Positions 13,814 through 22,696 of a DNA stretch of 64,000 nucleotides are shown in pieces; position 1 is the first letter of the stretch; each line of letters begins with the position of its first letter. The DNA is from Scleromatobacter sp964418745 (GTDB lineage: Bacteria; Pseudomonadota; Gammaproteobacteria; Burkholderiales; Burkholderiaceae_C): assembly GCA_964418745.1 (NCBI GenBank), contig CAYQMX010000001.1, forward strand, positions 124,001 to 188,000. The letters are read 5' to 3'. The translations under genes were made by a program, and so were the position numbers. The notes below the pieces were generated by a model. It did no database searches. It was given only the letters and a program-made list of their open reading frames with translations, and had not been told where the DNA came from.

Positions 13814-16195
13814 GTGAGTCGATTCCAAGTTCGCAAGGTGGCCGTGCTCGGCGCCGGCGTGATGGGCGCGCAGATCGCCGCCCATCTGGTCAACGTCAAG
13901 GTGCCGGTCGTGCTGTTCGACCTGCCCGCCAAGTCCGGCCCCAGGAACGGGATCGTCACCAAGGCCGTCGACGGCCTGAAGAAGCTCAAGCCCGCGCCGC
14001 TGGGCGTGGCCGACGACGCCGCGCTGATCCAGCAGGCCAACTACGAGACCGATCTCGAGCTGCTGCGCGACTGCGACCTGGTCATCGAGGCCATCGCCGA
14101 GCGCATGGACTGGAAGCTGGACCTGTACACCAAGGTCGCCCCGTTCATCGCCCCGCACGCGATCGTCGCCTCCAACACCTCCGGCCTGTCCATCACCAAG
14201 CTGTCGGAAGTGCTGCCCGAGGAGATCAAGCCGCGCTTCTGCGGCATCCATTTCTTCAACCCGCCGCGCTACATGAGCCTGGTGGAGCTGATCCCCACGC
14301 CCACCACGCAGCCGCTGATCCTCGACCAGCTCGAGAGCTTCGTCACCACGGCGCTGGGCAAGGGCGTCGTGCGCGCCAAGGACACGCCCAACTTCGTCGC
14401 CAACCGCGTCGGCATCGCCGGCATGCTGGCCACCATCATCGAGGCCGAGAAGTTCGGCCTCAGCTACGACCTCGTCGACGACCTCACCGGCAAGAAGCTG
14501 GGTCGCGCGAGCTCGGGCACGTTCCGCACCGCGGACGTCGTCGGCCTCGACACGATGGCCCACGTCATCAAGACGCTGCAGGACAACCTGCAGGACGATC
14601 CGTTCTATTCCAGCTACGCGACGCCGGCCGTCGTCGGCCGCCTGATCGAGCAGGGCGCCCTGGGCCAGAAGACCGGCGCCGGCTTCTACAAGAAGGTCGG
14701 CAAGGAGATCCAGCGCCTGGATCCCGCCAGCGGCACCTACGTGGCCGGCGGCGCCAAGGCCGACACCATCGTCGACCGCATCCTGAAGAAGCCCGCGGCC
14801 GAGCGCCTGAAGCTGCTGCGCGAATCTACCAATCCGCAGGCGCAGTTCCTGTGGGCCATCCTGCGCGACAGCTTCCACTACGCCGCCGTGCACCTGGCCG
14901 ACATCGCCGACTCCGCGCGCGAGATCGACTTCGCCATGCGCTGGGGTTTCGGCTCGAAGCAGGGCCCGTTCGAGCTGTGGCAGGACGCCGGCTGGAAGCA
15001 GGTCGCCGAGTGGATCAAGGAAGACATCGCCGCCGGCAAGACGCTGTCGTCGGTGGCGCTGCCGGCCTGGGTTTTCGACGGCCGTGACGGCGTGCACACG
15101 CCGGAAGGCTCGTGGAGCGCGGCGCAGGGCAGGTACCTGCCGGTGTCCACGCTGGACGTCTACAGGCGCCAGCCGTTCCCCGAGACCGTGCTGGGCGCCG
15201 GCGCGGTCAACCCGCTGAAGGCGGGCACCGAGGAGTTCAGGAACGACGAAGTGCGCGTGTGGACGCTGGACGGCGAGGTGCTGATCGCCAGCATCACCGC
15301 CAAGCTGCACCTGATCTCGCCCACCGTCACCGAAGGCCTGCTCAAGGCCGTCGAGATCGCCGAGGCGAAGTACAAGGGCCTGGTGATCTGGTCGCCGGAC
15401 GAGATGTTCTCCGCCGGCGCCAACCTCGAGGCGCTGATGCCCGTCTTCATGAAGATGGGCGCCAAGGGCATCGCGCCCGAAGAGAAGAAGCTGCAGGACA
15501 TGATGCTGCGCCTGCGCTATTCCACGGTGCCGGTCGTCTCGGCGATCCGCGGCATCGCGCTGGGCGGCGGCTGCGAGCTGGCCATCTACTCGTCCGCGCG
15601 CGTCGCCGCGATGGAGAGCTACATCGGCCTGGTGGAAGTGGGCGTCGGCCTGATCCCGGGCGGCGGCGGCCTGGCCTACGTGGCGCGGCGGGCGGCCGAG
15701 AACGCCGCGAAGGCGCCGGGCACCGACCTGCTGGCCTTCCTGAAGGACGGCGTGGTCGCCGCGGCCTCGGCCACGGTGGGCACCAGCGCGCTCGAGTCGC
15801 GCAAGATCGGCTACCTGCTCGATTCCGACATCGTCGTGCCGCACAAGGACGAACTGCTGTACGTGGCCTCGGCCCAGGCCAGGGCGATGTACGAGACGGG
15901 CTACCGACCGCCGGTCAAGCGCCTGATCCCCGTGGCCGGCCGCTCCGGCATCGCCACGATCAAGGCCTCGCTGGTGGCGATGCGCGATGGTGGCTTCATC
16001 AGCCAGCACGACTTCTTCATCGGCGGCCTGATCGCCGACGTCTGCTGCGGCGGCGAAGTCGACGCCGGCACGCTGGTGACCGAGGAATACCTGATGGCGC
16101 TCGAGCGCAAGCACTTCTGCGCGCTCCTGGAGCATCCGAAGACGCAAGAACGCATCATGGGCATGCTGCAGACCGGCAAGCCCGTCCGCAACTGA
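13814..16195 (+). CDS. Bifunctional 3-hydroxyacyl-CoA dehydrogenase / enoyl-CoA hydratase
   Basis: Steps two and three of beta-oxidation in one 793-residue polypeptide. The order is dehydrogenase first (NAD-binding GAGVMG at residues 13-18; catalytic His146 in GIHFFNP), then a second dehydrogenase-like C-domain, then a crotonase domain from ~500 (SAGANLEAL; GIALGGGCELAI; LVEVGVGLIPGGGG). This is the FadN-like arrangement, opposite to E. coli FadB, where the hydratase comes first. GTG 13814 is chosen because GGAGAG lies 7 nt upstream and the NAD-binding strand starts right after; an extension to 13706 would overlap the DUF2147 gene. Thiolase follows 17 bp downstream, so the two are surely cotranscribed. 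Confidence 0.93.
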   Translation: MSRFQVRKVAVLGAGVMGAQIAAHLVNVKVPVVLFDLPAKSGPRNGIVTKAVDGLKKLKPAPLGVADDAALIQQANYETDLELLRDCDLVIEAIAERMDWKLDLYTKVAPFIAPHAIVASNTSGLSITKLSEVLPEEIKPRFCGIHFFNPPRYMSLVELIPTPTTQPLILDQLESFVTTALGKGVVRAKDTPNFVANRVGIAGMLATIIEAEKFGLSYDLVDDLTGKKLGRASSGTFRTADVVGLDTMAHVIKTLQDNLQDDPFYSSYATPAVVGRLIEQGALGQKTGAGFYKKVGKEIQRLDPASGTYVAGGAKADTIVDRILKKPAAERLKLLRESTNPQAQFLWAILRDSFHYAAVHLADIADSAREIDFAMRWGFGSKQGPFELWQDAGWKQVAEWIKEDIAAGKTLSSVALPAWVFDGRDGVHTPEGSWSAAQGRYLPVSTLDVYRRQPFPETVLGAGAVNPLKAGTEEFRNDEVRVWTLDGEVLIASITAKLHLISPTVTEGLLKAVEIAEAKYKGLVIWSPDEMFSAGANLEALMPVFMKMGAKGIAPEEKKLQDMMLRLRYSTVPVVSAIRGIALGGGCELAIYSSARVAAMESYIGLVEVGVGLIPGGGGLAYVARRAAENAAKAPGTDLLAFLKDGVVAAASATVGTSALESRKIGYLLDSDIVVPHKDELLYVASAQARAMYETGYRPPVKRLIPVAGRSGIATIKASLVAMRDGGFISQHDFFIGGLIADVCCGGEVDAGTLVTEEYLMALERKHFCALLEHPKTQERIMGMLQTGKPVRN

Positions 16196-16212
16196 CTGGA
16201 TCGAGACTCAAC

Positions 16213-17412
16213 ATGAGCAAGCAACTTTCCGACGCCTACATCGTCGCAGCCACCCGCGCGCCGATCGGCAAGTCCGGTCGCGGCATGTTCCGCAACACGC
16301 GTCCCGACGACCTGCTGGTGGCCGTGATCCAGGCCGCGCTGGCCCAGGTGCCCACGCTCGACCCGGCGGCCATCGAAGATGCCATCGTCGGCTGCGCGAT
16401 GCCCGAGGGCGAGCAGGGCCTGAACTTCGCGCGCACCAGCGTGCTGCTGGCCGGCCTGCCCAACAGCGTGGGCGGCATCACGGTCAATCGCTTCTGCGCG
16501 TCCGGCCTGTCGGCCGTGCAGATGGCGGCCGACCGCATCCGCGTGGGCGAGGCCGACGTGATGATCGCCGCCGGCGCCGAGAGCATGAGCATGGTGCCCA
16601 TGAGCGGCAACAAGCCTTCGTTCAACCCGCACGTGTTCGACAAGGACGAGAACATCGGCATCGCCTACGGCATGGGCCTGACCGCCGAGAAGGTCGCCGA
16701 GAAGTGGAAGGTCTCGCGCGAGGCGCAGGACGCGTTCGCGCTGGCCTCGCACCAGAAGGCGATCGCGGCCATCGCCGCCGGCCAGTTCAAGGACGAGATC
16801 ACGCCGGTCGAGGTGTTCACCCGCACGCCGGACCTGGCCACGGGCGAGATCACCGTCACCAGCCGCACGGTCGACACCGACGAGGGCCCGCGCCCCGACA
16901 CGTCGCTCGAAGGCCTGGCCAAGCTCAAGGCCGTGTTCGCGGCCAAGGGCAGCGTCACCGCCGGCAACAGCTCGCAGACCAGCGACGGCGCCGGCTGCCT
17001 GATCCTGTGCAGCGAGAAGGCGCTCAAGCAGTTCGGCCTGACGCCGCTGGCGCGCTTCGTCAGCTTCGCGTCCAAGGGCGTGCCGCCCGAGATCATGGGC
17101 ATCGGCCCGATCGAGGCGATTCCCGCTGCGCTCAAGAGCGCCGGCCTGAACATCTCGCAGCTGGACTGGATCGAACTGAACGAGGCCTTCGCCGCCCAGG
17201 CGCTGGCCGTGATCGACACCGTCGGCCTGGACGCCACCAAGGTCAACCCGATGGGCGGCGCGATCGCGCTGGGCCATCCGCTGGGCGCCACCGGCGCGAT
17301 CCGCTCCGCCACCGTGGTCCACGCGCTGCGCCGCAACAACCTGAAGTACGGCATGGTCACCATGTGCGTCGGCACCGGCCAGGGCGCTGCCGGAATTTTC
17401 GAGCGGCTCTGA
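16213..17412 (+). CDS. fadA: Acetyl-CoA C-acyltransferase (3-ketoacyl-CoA thiolase)
   Basis: Last step of the cycle: thiolytic cleavage of 3-ketoacyl-CoA to acetyl-CoA plus a shortened acyl-CoA. Its 399 residues carry all thiolase signatures: nucleophilic Cys95 in NRFCASGLSAVQ, the loop GAESMSMVPMSG, NEAFAAQALAV, GGAIALGHPLGATGA with the catalytic His, and the second Cys in CVGTGQGAAGIFE near the end. It works with the bifunctional enzyme encoded immediately upstream. The gene is followed by a long paired inverted repeat before the crotonase gene. Confidence 0.95.
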   Translation: MSKQLSDAYIVAATRAPIGKSGRGMFRNTRPDDLLVAVIQAALAQVPTLDPAAIEDAIVGCAMPEGEQGLNFARTSVLLAGLPNSVGGITVNRFCASGLSAVQMAADRIRVGEADVMIAAGAESMSMVPMSGNKPSFNPHVFDKDENIGIAYGMGLTAEKVAEKWKVSREAQDAFALASHQKAIAAIAAGQFKDEITPVEVFTRTPDLATGEITVTSRTVDTDEGPRPDTSLEGLAKLKAVFAAKGSVTAGNSSQTSDGAGCLILCSEKALKQFGLTPLARFVSFASKGVPPEIMGIGPIEAIPAALKSAGLNISQLDWIELNEAFAAQALAVIDTVGLDATKVNPMGGAIALGHPLGATGAIRSATVVHALRRNNLKYGMVTMCVGTGQGAAGIFERL

Positions 17413-17426
17413 TCGAGCGCTCATCG

Positions 17427-17482
17427 ACGGCGACAGGCAGTCACCGGACACGCTACCCGCGGTCCGTCGGCCCTGTCGCCGT
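17427..17482. repeat. Nested inverted repeat between thiolase and crotonase genes
   Basis: Outer arms ACGGCGACAGG (17427-17437) and CCTGTCGCCGT (17472-17482) are perfect over 11 bp. An inner pair CGGAC (17445-17449) and GTCCG (17462-17466) lies in the loop. No T tract follows, so it may stabilise or process the upstream mRNA, or attenuate transcription, more than terminate it. Confidence 0.45.
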
Positions 17483-17545
17483 TCTCACGTCTGCACCACC
17501 CCTGGCGGACAATCCCGAGACAAGACACCGAGAGGCCCAGCCATC

Positions 17546-18307
17546 ATGACCATCCGCACCGTCAACACCAACGGCGTCGCCGTGATCGAGATCGCGCGTC
17601 CCGAGAAGAAGAACGCGCTGACGCAGGCGATGTACACCGCGATGGCCGAGGCCATCGTCGCCGCCGACGCCGATGCGGGCATCCGCGCGGTGCTGATCAC
17701 CGGCCAGCCGGGCATCTTCACGTCGGGCAACGACCTCGAGGACTTCATGCAGCGCCCGCCGCAGGGCGAGGAGTCGCCGGTCTTCCAGTTCATGAAGGCG
17801 CTGGTCGAGTGCGGCAAGCCGGTGGTGGCGGCCGTCACGGGCGGGGCGATCGGCATCGGCACGACGATGCTGCTGCATTGCGACCTGGTCTACGTCAGCG
17901 ACGAGGCGCGCCTGGCGATGCCGTTCGTCACGTTGGGCCTGGTGCCCGAGTACGCCTCCAGCCTGCTCATCCCGCAACGCGTGGGCAACGTCAAGGCCAC
18001 CGAGCTGCTGCTGCTGGGCGAGCCCTTCAACGGCGAGCGCGCGGTGGAGATGGGCATCGCCAACGCGGTGCTGCCGGCCGCCGAGGTGGTCAACCACGCG
18101 CGCCGCATGGCCGAGCGCTTCAACGCGCTGCCGCCGGGCGCGGTGCGCGAGAGCAAGGCGCTGATGCGGCGCGGCCAGCAGGCGCTGGTGCGCGAGACCA
18201 TCGAGGCCGAGGCCGGCATCTTCGCGCGCCGGCTGCGCAGCCCCGAGGCGATGGAGGCGTTCCAGGCCTTCTTCCAGAAGCGCAAGCCGGACTTCTCCAA
18301 GTTCTGA
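17546..18307 (+). CDS. Crotonase-family protein, enoyl-CoA delta-isomerase-like
   Basis: A 253-residue single-domain crotonase. The acyl-CoA cradle motifs are present: FTSGNDLEDF and the oxyanion-hole segment AAVTGGAIGIGTTMLLHCDLV. Instead of the two-glutamate pattern of true enoyl-CoA hydratases, it has MPFVTLGLVPEYASS, with Glu135 in the place used by peroxisomal-type delta3,delta2-enoyl-CoA isomerases (ECI2 pattern PE..SS). Isomerisation of double bonds during oxidation of unsaturated fatty acids is therefore more likely than hydration. It lies 133 bp after fadA on the same strand and would complete the pathway for unsaturated substrates. Confidence 0.85.
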   Translation: MTIRTVNTNGVAVIEIARPEKKNALTQAMYTAMAEAIVAADADAGIRAVLITGQPGIFTSGNDLEDFMQRPPQGEESPVFQFMKALVECGKPVVAAVTGGAIGIGTTMLLHCDLVYVSDEARLAMPFVTLGLVPEYASSLLIPQRVGNVKATELLLLGEPFNGERAVEMGIANAVLPAAEVVNHARRMAERFNALPPGAVRESKALMRRGQQALVRETIEAEAGIFARRLRSPEAMEAFQAFFQKRKPDFSKF

Positions 18308-18362
18308 GGGCACGCGCCATGTGCCGCGCGCCCCGCTCGCGTCGCGGGCTGCCGGAGTCGCG

Positions 18363-19115
18363 ATGACGCGGCCCCGGTCGTCCGATGCGGCGACGCTGGC
18401 CTTCAAGCTTGCGCTGCTGCCCGTGCTCGTCGCCCAGGGCCGGCGCGTGCGCGCCACCGCGCTGAAGCTGCCCGAGGCGGCCGGCGAACGCCACGGCGTG
18501 GCCGGCAGCGGGCGTCCCGCGTTGCGCGTGCTGATCGTCGGCGATTCGTCGGCGGCGGGCGTCGGCGTGGGCACCCAGGACGAGGCCTTCGCCGGCCAGC
18601 TGGCGCAGGCGCTGGCCGAGCGCACCGGCGCGGCCGTCGGCTGGCAACTGGTGGCCACCAGCGGCCACAAGGCCCAGGACGCGGCGCGCGCGCTCGCCGG
18701 CACGACGCTGGCCCCGGCCGACCTGCTGGTCACGGCGCTGGGCGTCAACGACGTCGTCGGCCAGACGCGGCCCGCACGCTTCCTGCAGGCGCTCGACGAG
18801 ATCCACGCGCTCGCGGTCACGCGCGCGCAGGTGACGCATTCGTGGCACTGCGGCCTGCCGCCGATGGGCCGCTTCCCGCTGCTGCCGCAGCCGCTGCGCT
18901 GGATCCTCGGCCGCGACGCCGCGCAGCTGGATGCCGTGCTGGCGCGTCATCTCGAGGGCCAGGCGGGCCGCCTGCACCTGCCGCTGCCAGAGGCACCGCG
19001 CCTGCCGGGCAAGGACGACGCGACGCCCGAGGGCTGGATGGCGCGCGACGGCTTCCATCCCGGACTGCTGGGCTACCGCCAGTGGGGCCGCCAGGTGGCC
19101 GAGGCGATCGGCTGA
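18363..19115 (+). CDS. SGNH/GDSL-type hydrolase
   Basis: A 250-residue esterase-like protein. Block I reads VLIVGDSSAAGVGVG with the nucleophilic Ser, block III is LVTALGVNDVVG (Gly and Asn of the oxyanion hole), and block V is ARDGFHPGLLGY with the catalytic Asp-His. The N-terminus has a weak hydrophobic stretch (LAFKLALLPVLVAQ) that might anchor it to the membrane. ATG 18363, with GGAG upstream, is preferred to GTG 18321. It lies 55 bp after the crotonase gene and may hydrolyse lipid esters, thioesters or cell-wall acetyl groups; the substrate is unknown. It converges with the acyl-CoA thioesterase gene. Confidence 0.87.
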   Translation: MTRPRSSDAATLAFKLALLPVLVAQGRRVRATALKLPEAAGERHGVAGSGRPALRVLIVGDSSAAGVGVGTQDEAFAGQLAQALAERTGAAVGWQLVATSGHKAQDAARALAGTTLAPADLLVTALGVNDVVGQTRPARFLQALDEIHALAVTRAQVTHSWHCGLPPMGRFPLLPQPLRWILGRDAAQLDAVLARHLEGQAGRLHLPLPEAPRLPGKDDATPEGWMARDGFHPGLLGYRQWGRQVAEAIG

Positions 19116-19146
19116 CGGCGGGGCGCCGTCGGCGTGCCGGGGCGGG

Positions 19147-19566
19147 TCAGCGCGGGATCGGGCGCGGCTTGCCCTCGCGGTCGATCGCCACGTAGGTCAG
19201 GTTGGCCTCGGTCACCTTGACCACCTGCACGTCGGCCGGATTGCGCTCGGCGTAGACCTCCACGCGCACCGTGATCGACGTGTTGCCCACGCGTTCGACG
19301 GTGGCGTAGAAGCTCAGCAGGTCGCCGATGGACACCGGCTGCTTGAAGATGAACTGGTTCACCGCGACGGTGGTGACCCGGCCGCGCGCGATGCGGGCCG
19401 GGAGGACGGAGCCGGCGACGTCGACCTGGGCCATGATCCAGCCGCCGAAGATGTCGCCGTTCATGTTCGAGTCCGCCGGCATCGGCATCACCCGCATCAC
19501 GAGCTCCTTGTCGGAGGGCAGCGAGGCGGGCGCCTTGGCGCTGGCTTGCAGTTCGGCGTGCGTCAT
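19147..19566 (-). CDS. Acyl-CoA thioesterase, hotdog fold (YciA-like)
   Basis: A 139-residue hotdog-fold enzyme that cleaves acyl-CoA to free fatty acid and CoA. The motif MNGDIFGGWIMAQVDVAG matches the YciA/BACH active-site helix with the catalytic Asp, and VNQFIFKQPVSIGDLLSFYATVERVGNTSI is the following beta-sheet pattern. No signal peptide is seen, so it is cytosolic and probably hexameric like YciA. It is the only gene in this stretch on the minus strand and converges with the SGNH hydrolase. It may buffer acyl-CoA levels next to the beta-oxidation genes. Confidence 0.9.
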   Translation of the reverse strand: MTHAELQASAKAPASLPSDKELVMRVMPMPADSNMNGDIFGGWIMAQVDVAGSVLPARIARGRVTTVAVNQFIFKQPVSIGDLLSFYATVERVGNTSITVRVEVYAERNPADVQVVKVTEANLTYVAIDREGKPRPIPR

Positions 19567-19704
19567 CGGGTTCTCTTTCGGGGAGCGTGCTCGTCGCGGA
19601 TTGTGGCCGAAGGGGTTTACCCTGTGTTGGGAGTCGGAAGCCGGATTCGCCGGGTCGGGTCGCGTTTCTTGTTATCGTCCCCGTTGCCCCCACCTGTCGC
19701 CCCC

Positions 19705-21588
19705 ATGCACCCGAAACCGCCCGCCGCCGCCCCCGACGCCAAGTCCGCCACCGAACCGCGCAGCGACTGGCACACCCTGAAGCGGCTGATGCCCTACTTC
19801 TGGGAGTACCGTTTCCGCATGGCGTTCGCGCTGGCCTTCCTGGTCGGCGCCAAGGTGGCCAGCGTCAGCGTGCCGCTGCTGCTCAAGCGCCTGGTCGATG
19901 CGCTCAACATCGGCGTGGCCGATCCGCGCGCGCTGCTGGTGGTGCCGCTGGGGCTGCTGCTCGCCTACGCCGGCCTGCGCCTGGCGATGACGCTGTTCAC
20001 CGAGCTGCGCGAGATCGTCTTCGCGCGCGCCACCTTCGGCGCCGCCAAGCGCGTGGCGCTGGAGACCTTCGAGCACCTGAACGCGCTGTCGCTGCGCTTC
20101 CATCTCGAGCGCCAGACCGGCGGCCTGACGCGCGACATCGAGCGCGGCACGCGCGCCCTGCAGACGCTGGTCTCGTACTCGCTCTACACCATCGTCCCGA
20201 CGCTGGTGGAGCTCGCGTTCGTGCTCGTGCTGCTGGGCCACAAGTTCGACATGGGCTACGTGTGGATCACGCTCAGCGCGCTGTCGCTGTACGGCGTGTT
20301 CACGATCTCGGTCACCGAGTGGCGCACCAAGTACCGCAAGGCGATGAACGAGCTCGACTCGCGGGCCAACATGCGCGCCATCGACGCGCTGCTGAACTTC
20401 GAGACGGTCAAGTACTTCAACAACGAGCAGTTCGAGTCGGCGCGCTACGAGACCGGCCTGGAGGCCTACCGCGCGGCGCAGATGAAGTCGCAGGCCACGC
20501 TGTCCATGCTCAACACCGGCCAGCAGCTGATCATCGCCGGCAGCCTGGTGGCGCTGCTGTGGCGCGCCACCGGCGGCGTCATCGCGCACACGATGACGCT
20601 CGGCGACTTCGTGATGGTCAACGCGCTCCTGATCCAGCTGTACGTGCCGCTGAACTTCCTGGGCGTGCTCTACCGCGAGGTCAAGCAGGGCCTGACCGAC
20701 CTCGAGCGCATGTTCGCGCTGCTCGAGAAGGATCGCGAGATCGCCGATGCGCCCGACGCCACGGTGCTGCAGGTCACGGGCGGCGCGGTGCGCTTCGAGA
20801 ACGTGCGCTTCGCCTACGACCCGGCGCGGCCCATCCTGCACGACGTGAGCTTCGAGATCCCGGCCGGCAAGACGGTGGCCGTCGTCGGCCCCAGCGGTGC
20901 TGGCAAGAGCACGCTGGCGCGGCTGCTGTACCGCTTCTACGACGTCACCGGTGGCGCGATCCGCATCGACGGCCAGGACCTGCGCGAGGTCACCCAGCAC
21001 AGCCTGCGCAAGGCGATCGGGATCGTGCCGCAGGACACCGTGCTGTTCAACGACACCGTGGCCTACAACATCGCCTACGGCCGGCCCGGCGCCACGCAGG
21101 CCGAGATCGAGGGCGCGGCGCGCGCGGCCCACATCCACGACTTCATCGTCGCCACGCCGCTGGGCTACGGCACGATGGTGGGCGAGCGCGGGCTGAAGCT
21201 GTCCGGCGGCGAGAAGCAGCGCATCGCGATCGCGCGCACGCTGCTGAAGAACCCGCCGCTGATGATCTTCGACGAGGCCACCTCGGCGCTCGATTCCGCC
21301 AACGAGCGCGCGATCCAGGCCGAGCTCGCGCAGGCCGCGCAGGGCCGCACCACGCTGGTCATCGCGCACCGGCTGTCGACCGTCGTCAACGCCGCGCAGA
21401 TCCTGGTGATGGCCGACGGCCGCGTCGTCGAACGGGGCACCCACCCCGAGCTGCTGGCGCTGGACGGCCGCTACGCGCACATGTGGCGCCTGCAGCAGAC
21501 GCATGGCGACACCGCCGCTGCCAGCGACGCCCCCGGGTCGCCGACCCTGGGCGACTCCGCGTTCGAGCCGGCGGCCGCCACGCGCTAG
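19705..21588 (+). CDS. Atm1-type ABC exporter (fused permease and ATPase)
   Basis: A half-transporter of 627 residues that should act as a homodimer in the inner membrane. Six membrane segments occupy residues ~25-330, with the ABCB7/Atm1 marks FGAAKRVALETFEHLNALSLRFHLERQTGGLTRDIERG and NFETVKYFNNE. The ATPase has Walker A GPSGAGKST (395-403), Q-loop, signature LSGGEKQ (499-505) and Walker B MIFDEATSALD. Atm1 relatives export glutathione-linked compounds for iron-sulphur homeostasis or metal detoxification. ATG 19705 starts a soluble N-terminal tail. A LysR-type gene begins 21 bp downstream on the same strand. Confidence 0.92.
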   Translation: MHPKPPAAAPDAKSATEPRSDWHTLKRLMPYFWEYRFRMAFALAFLVGAKVASVSVPLLLKRLVDALNIGVADPRALLVVPLGLLLAYAGLRLAMTLFTELREIVFARATFGAAKRVALETFEHLNALSLRFHLERQTGGLTRDIERGTRALQTLVSYSLYTIVPTLVELAFVLVLLGHKFDMGYVWITLSALSLYGVFTISVTEWRTKYRKAMNELDSRANMRAIDALLNFETVKYFNNEQFESARYETGLEAYRAAQMKSQATLSMLNTGQQLIIAGSLVALLWRATGGVIAHTMTLGDFVMVNALLIQLYVPLNFLGVLYREVKQGLTDLERMFALLEKDREIADAPDATVLQVTGGAVRFENVRFAYDPARPILHDVSFEIPAGKTVAVVGPSGAGKSTLARLLYRFYDVTGGAIRIDGQDLREVTQHSLRKAIGIVPQDTVLFNDTVAYNIAYGRPGATQAEIEGAARAAHIHDFIVATPLGYGTMVGERGLKLSGGEKQRIAIARTLLKNPPLMIFDEATSALDSANERAIQAELAQAAQGRTTLVIAHRLSTVVNAAQILVMADGRVVERGTHPELLALDGRYAHMWRLQQTHGDTAAASDAPGSPTLGDSAFEPAAATR

Positions 21589-21609
21589 CCGCGGGGCTAC
21601 ACTCGCCGC

Positions 21610-22539
21610 GTGGAAACCAAGTGGCTTGAAGACTTCGTCAGCCTGGCCGAGACGCGCAGCTTCTCGCGCTCCGCGCAACTGCGCCACGTCACGCAGCCGG
21701 CCTTCTCGCGCCGCATCCAGGCCCTCGAGGCCTGGGCCGGGCTCGACCTTGTCGACCGCTCGTCCTACCCGACGCGGCTGACCCCGGCCGGCGAGACCTT
21801 CCACGGCCAGGCGCTGGAGGTGCTGGGCAGCCTGCAGGCCACCCGCAACATGATGCGCGGGCTGCAGGCCGGCGGCGCCGACATGATCGAGTTCGCGGTG
21901 CCGCACACGCTGGCCTTCACGTTCTTCCCGACCTGGCTGATGGACCTGCGCAAGCGCTTCGGCGAGACGAAGAGCCGGCTGATCGCCCTCAACGTGCACG
22001 ACGCCGTGATGCGCCTGACCGAAGGCAGCTGCGACCTGCTGGTGGCCTACCACCACGCCTCGCAGCCGCTGCAGCTGAGCCCCGACAAGTACGAGATGCT
22101 GAGCCTGGGCCAGGAGACGCTGGCGCCCTACGCCAAGGGCGGCGCGGACGGCAAGCCGCTGTTCCGGCTGGCCACCTCCGGCAACGCGCGCGTGCCGTTC
22201 CTGGGCTACGCCTCCGGCGCCTACATGGCGCGCCTGGTCGACCAGATCCTGAAGTCCACCCCGGTGCTGGCCAACCTGGACACCGTCTACGAGACCGACA
22301 TGGCCGAGGGCCTGAAGGCGATGGCGCTCGAGGGCCATGGCATCGCCTTCCTGCCGTCGAGCTCGGTCAAGAAGGAACTGCGAGCGCGCCGGCTGGTCTC
22401 GGCCGCGCCGCTGCAGGACGACGCCGGCCATGCGTACGAGGTGACGATGGAGGTGCGGATCTACCGCGAGCGCCCCGAGCAGGCGCGCCACCCCAAGCCC
22501 GGTGCGCAGGCGCTGTGGGAGTTCCTCAAGACAGGCTGA
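21610..22539 (+). CDS. LysR-family regulator, HypT/YjiE-like
   Basis: A 309-residue regulator starting at GTG 21610. The N-terminal winged helix-turn-helix (VETKWLEDFVSLAETRSFSRSAQLRHVTQPAFSRRIQALE) matches E. coli HypT (ETKWLYDFLTLE...VSQPAFSRRIRALE) unusually closely, and the effector domain shares FPTWLMDLRKRF-like and MAEGLKAMALEGHGIAFLPSSSVKKEL segments. HypT responds to hypochlorite through methionine oxidation. Most LysR genes are divergent from their target; this one instead follows the Atm1-type exporter in the same direction, which suggests linked expression. The effector is not proven by sequence. Confidence 0.85.
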   Translation: METKWLEDFVSLAETRSFSRSAQLRHVTQPAFSRRIQALEAWAGLDLVDRSSYPTRLTPAGETFHGQALEVLGSLQATRNMMRGLQAGGADMIEFAVPHTLAFTFFPTWLMDLRKRFGETKSRLIALNVHDAVMRLTEGSCDLLVAYHHASQPLQLSPDKYEMLSLGQETLAPYAKGGADGKPLFRLATSGNARVPFLGYASGAYMARLVDQILKSTPVLANLDTVYETDMAEGLKAMALEGHGIAFLPSSSVKKELRARRLVSAAPLQDDAGHAYEVTMEVRIYRERPEQARHPKPGAQALWEFLKTG

Positions 22540-22615
22540 GGCGGCGTCGAACGCCGCCGGCGTGGCGGGTTCGCGGGCGTCGCTTCACCCCGCGCGGACC
22601 TGGGTAATAACCCTG

Positions 22616-22640
22616 ATGACGTCATGCAAATGATGCATGA
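22616..22640. promoter_or_regulatory. Palindromic operator candidate upstream of the orphan binding protein
   Basis: Two palindromes overlap: ATGACGTCAT (22616-22625) and TCATGCAAATGATGCATGA (22622-22640; 7-bp arms TCATGCA/TGCATGA, 5-bp spacer). They lie 57-81 bp ahead of the start codon, in an AT-rich patch, where a repressor site would be expected. Confidence 0.4.
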
Positions 22641-22696
22641 TGCGCCCTCCAAAAGGCATTGGCGCCGCCCGTCGGCGCCGCATAAAGTCCGCGACC

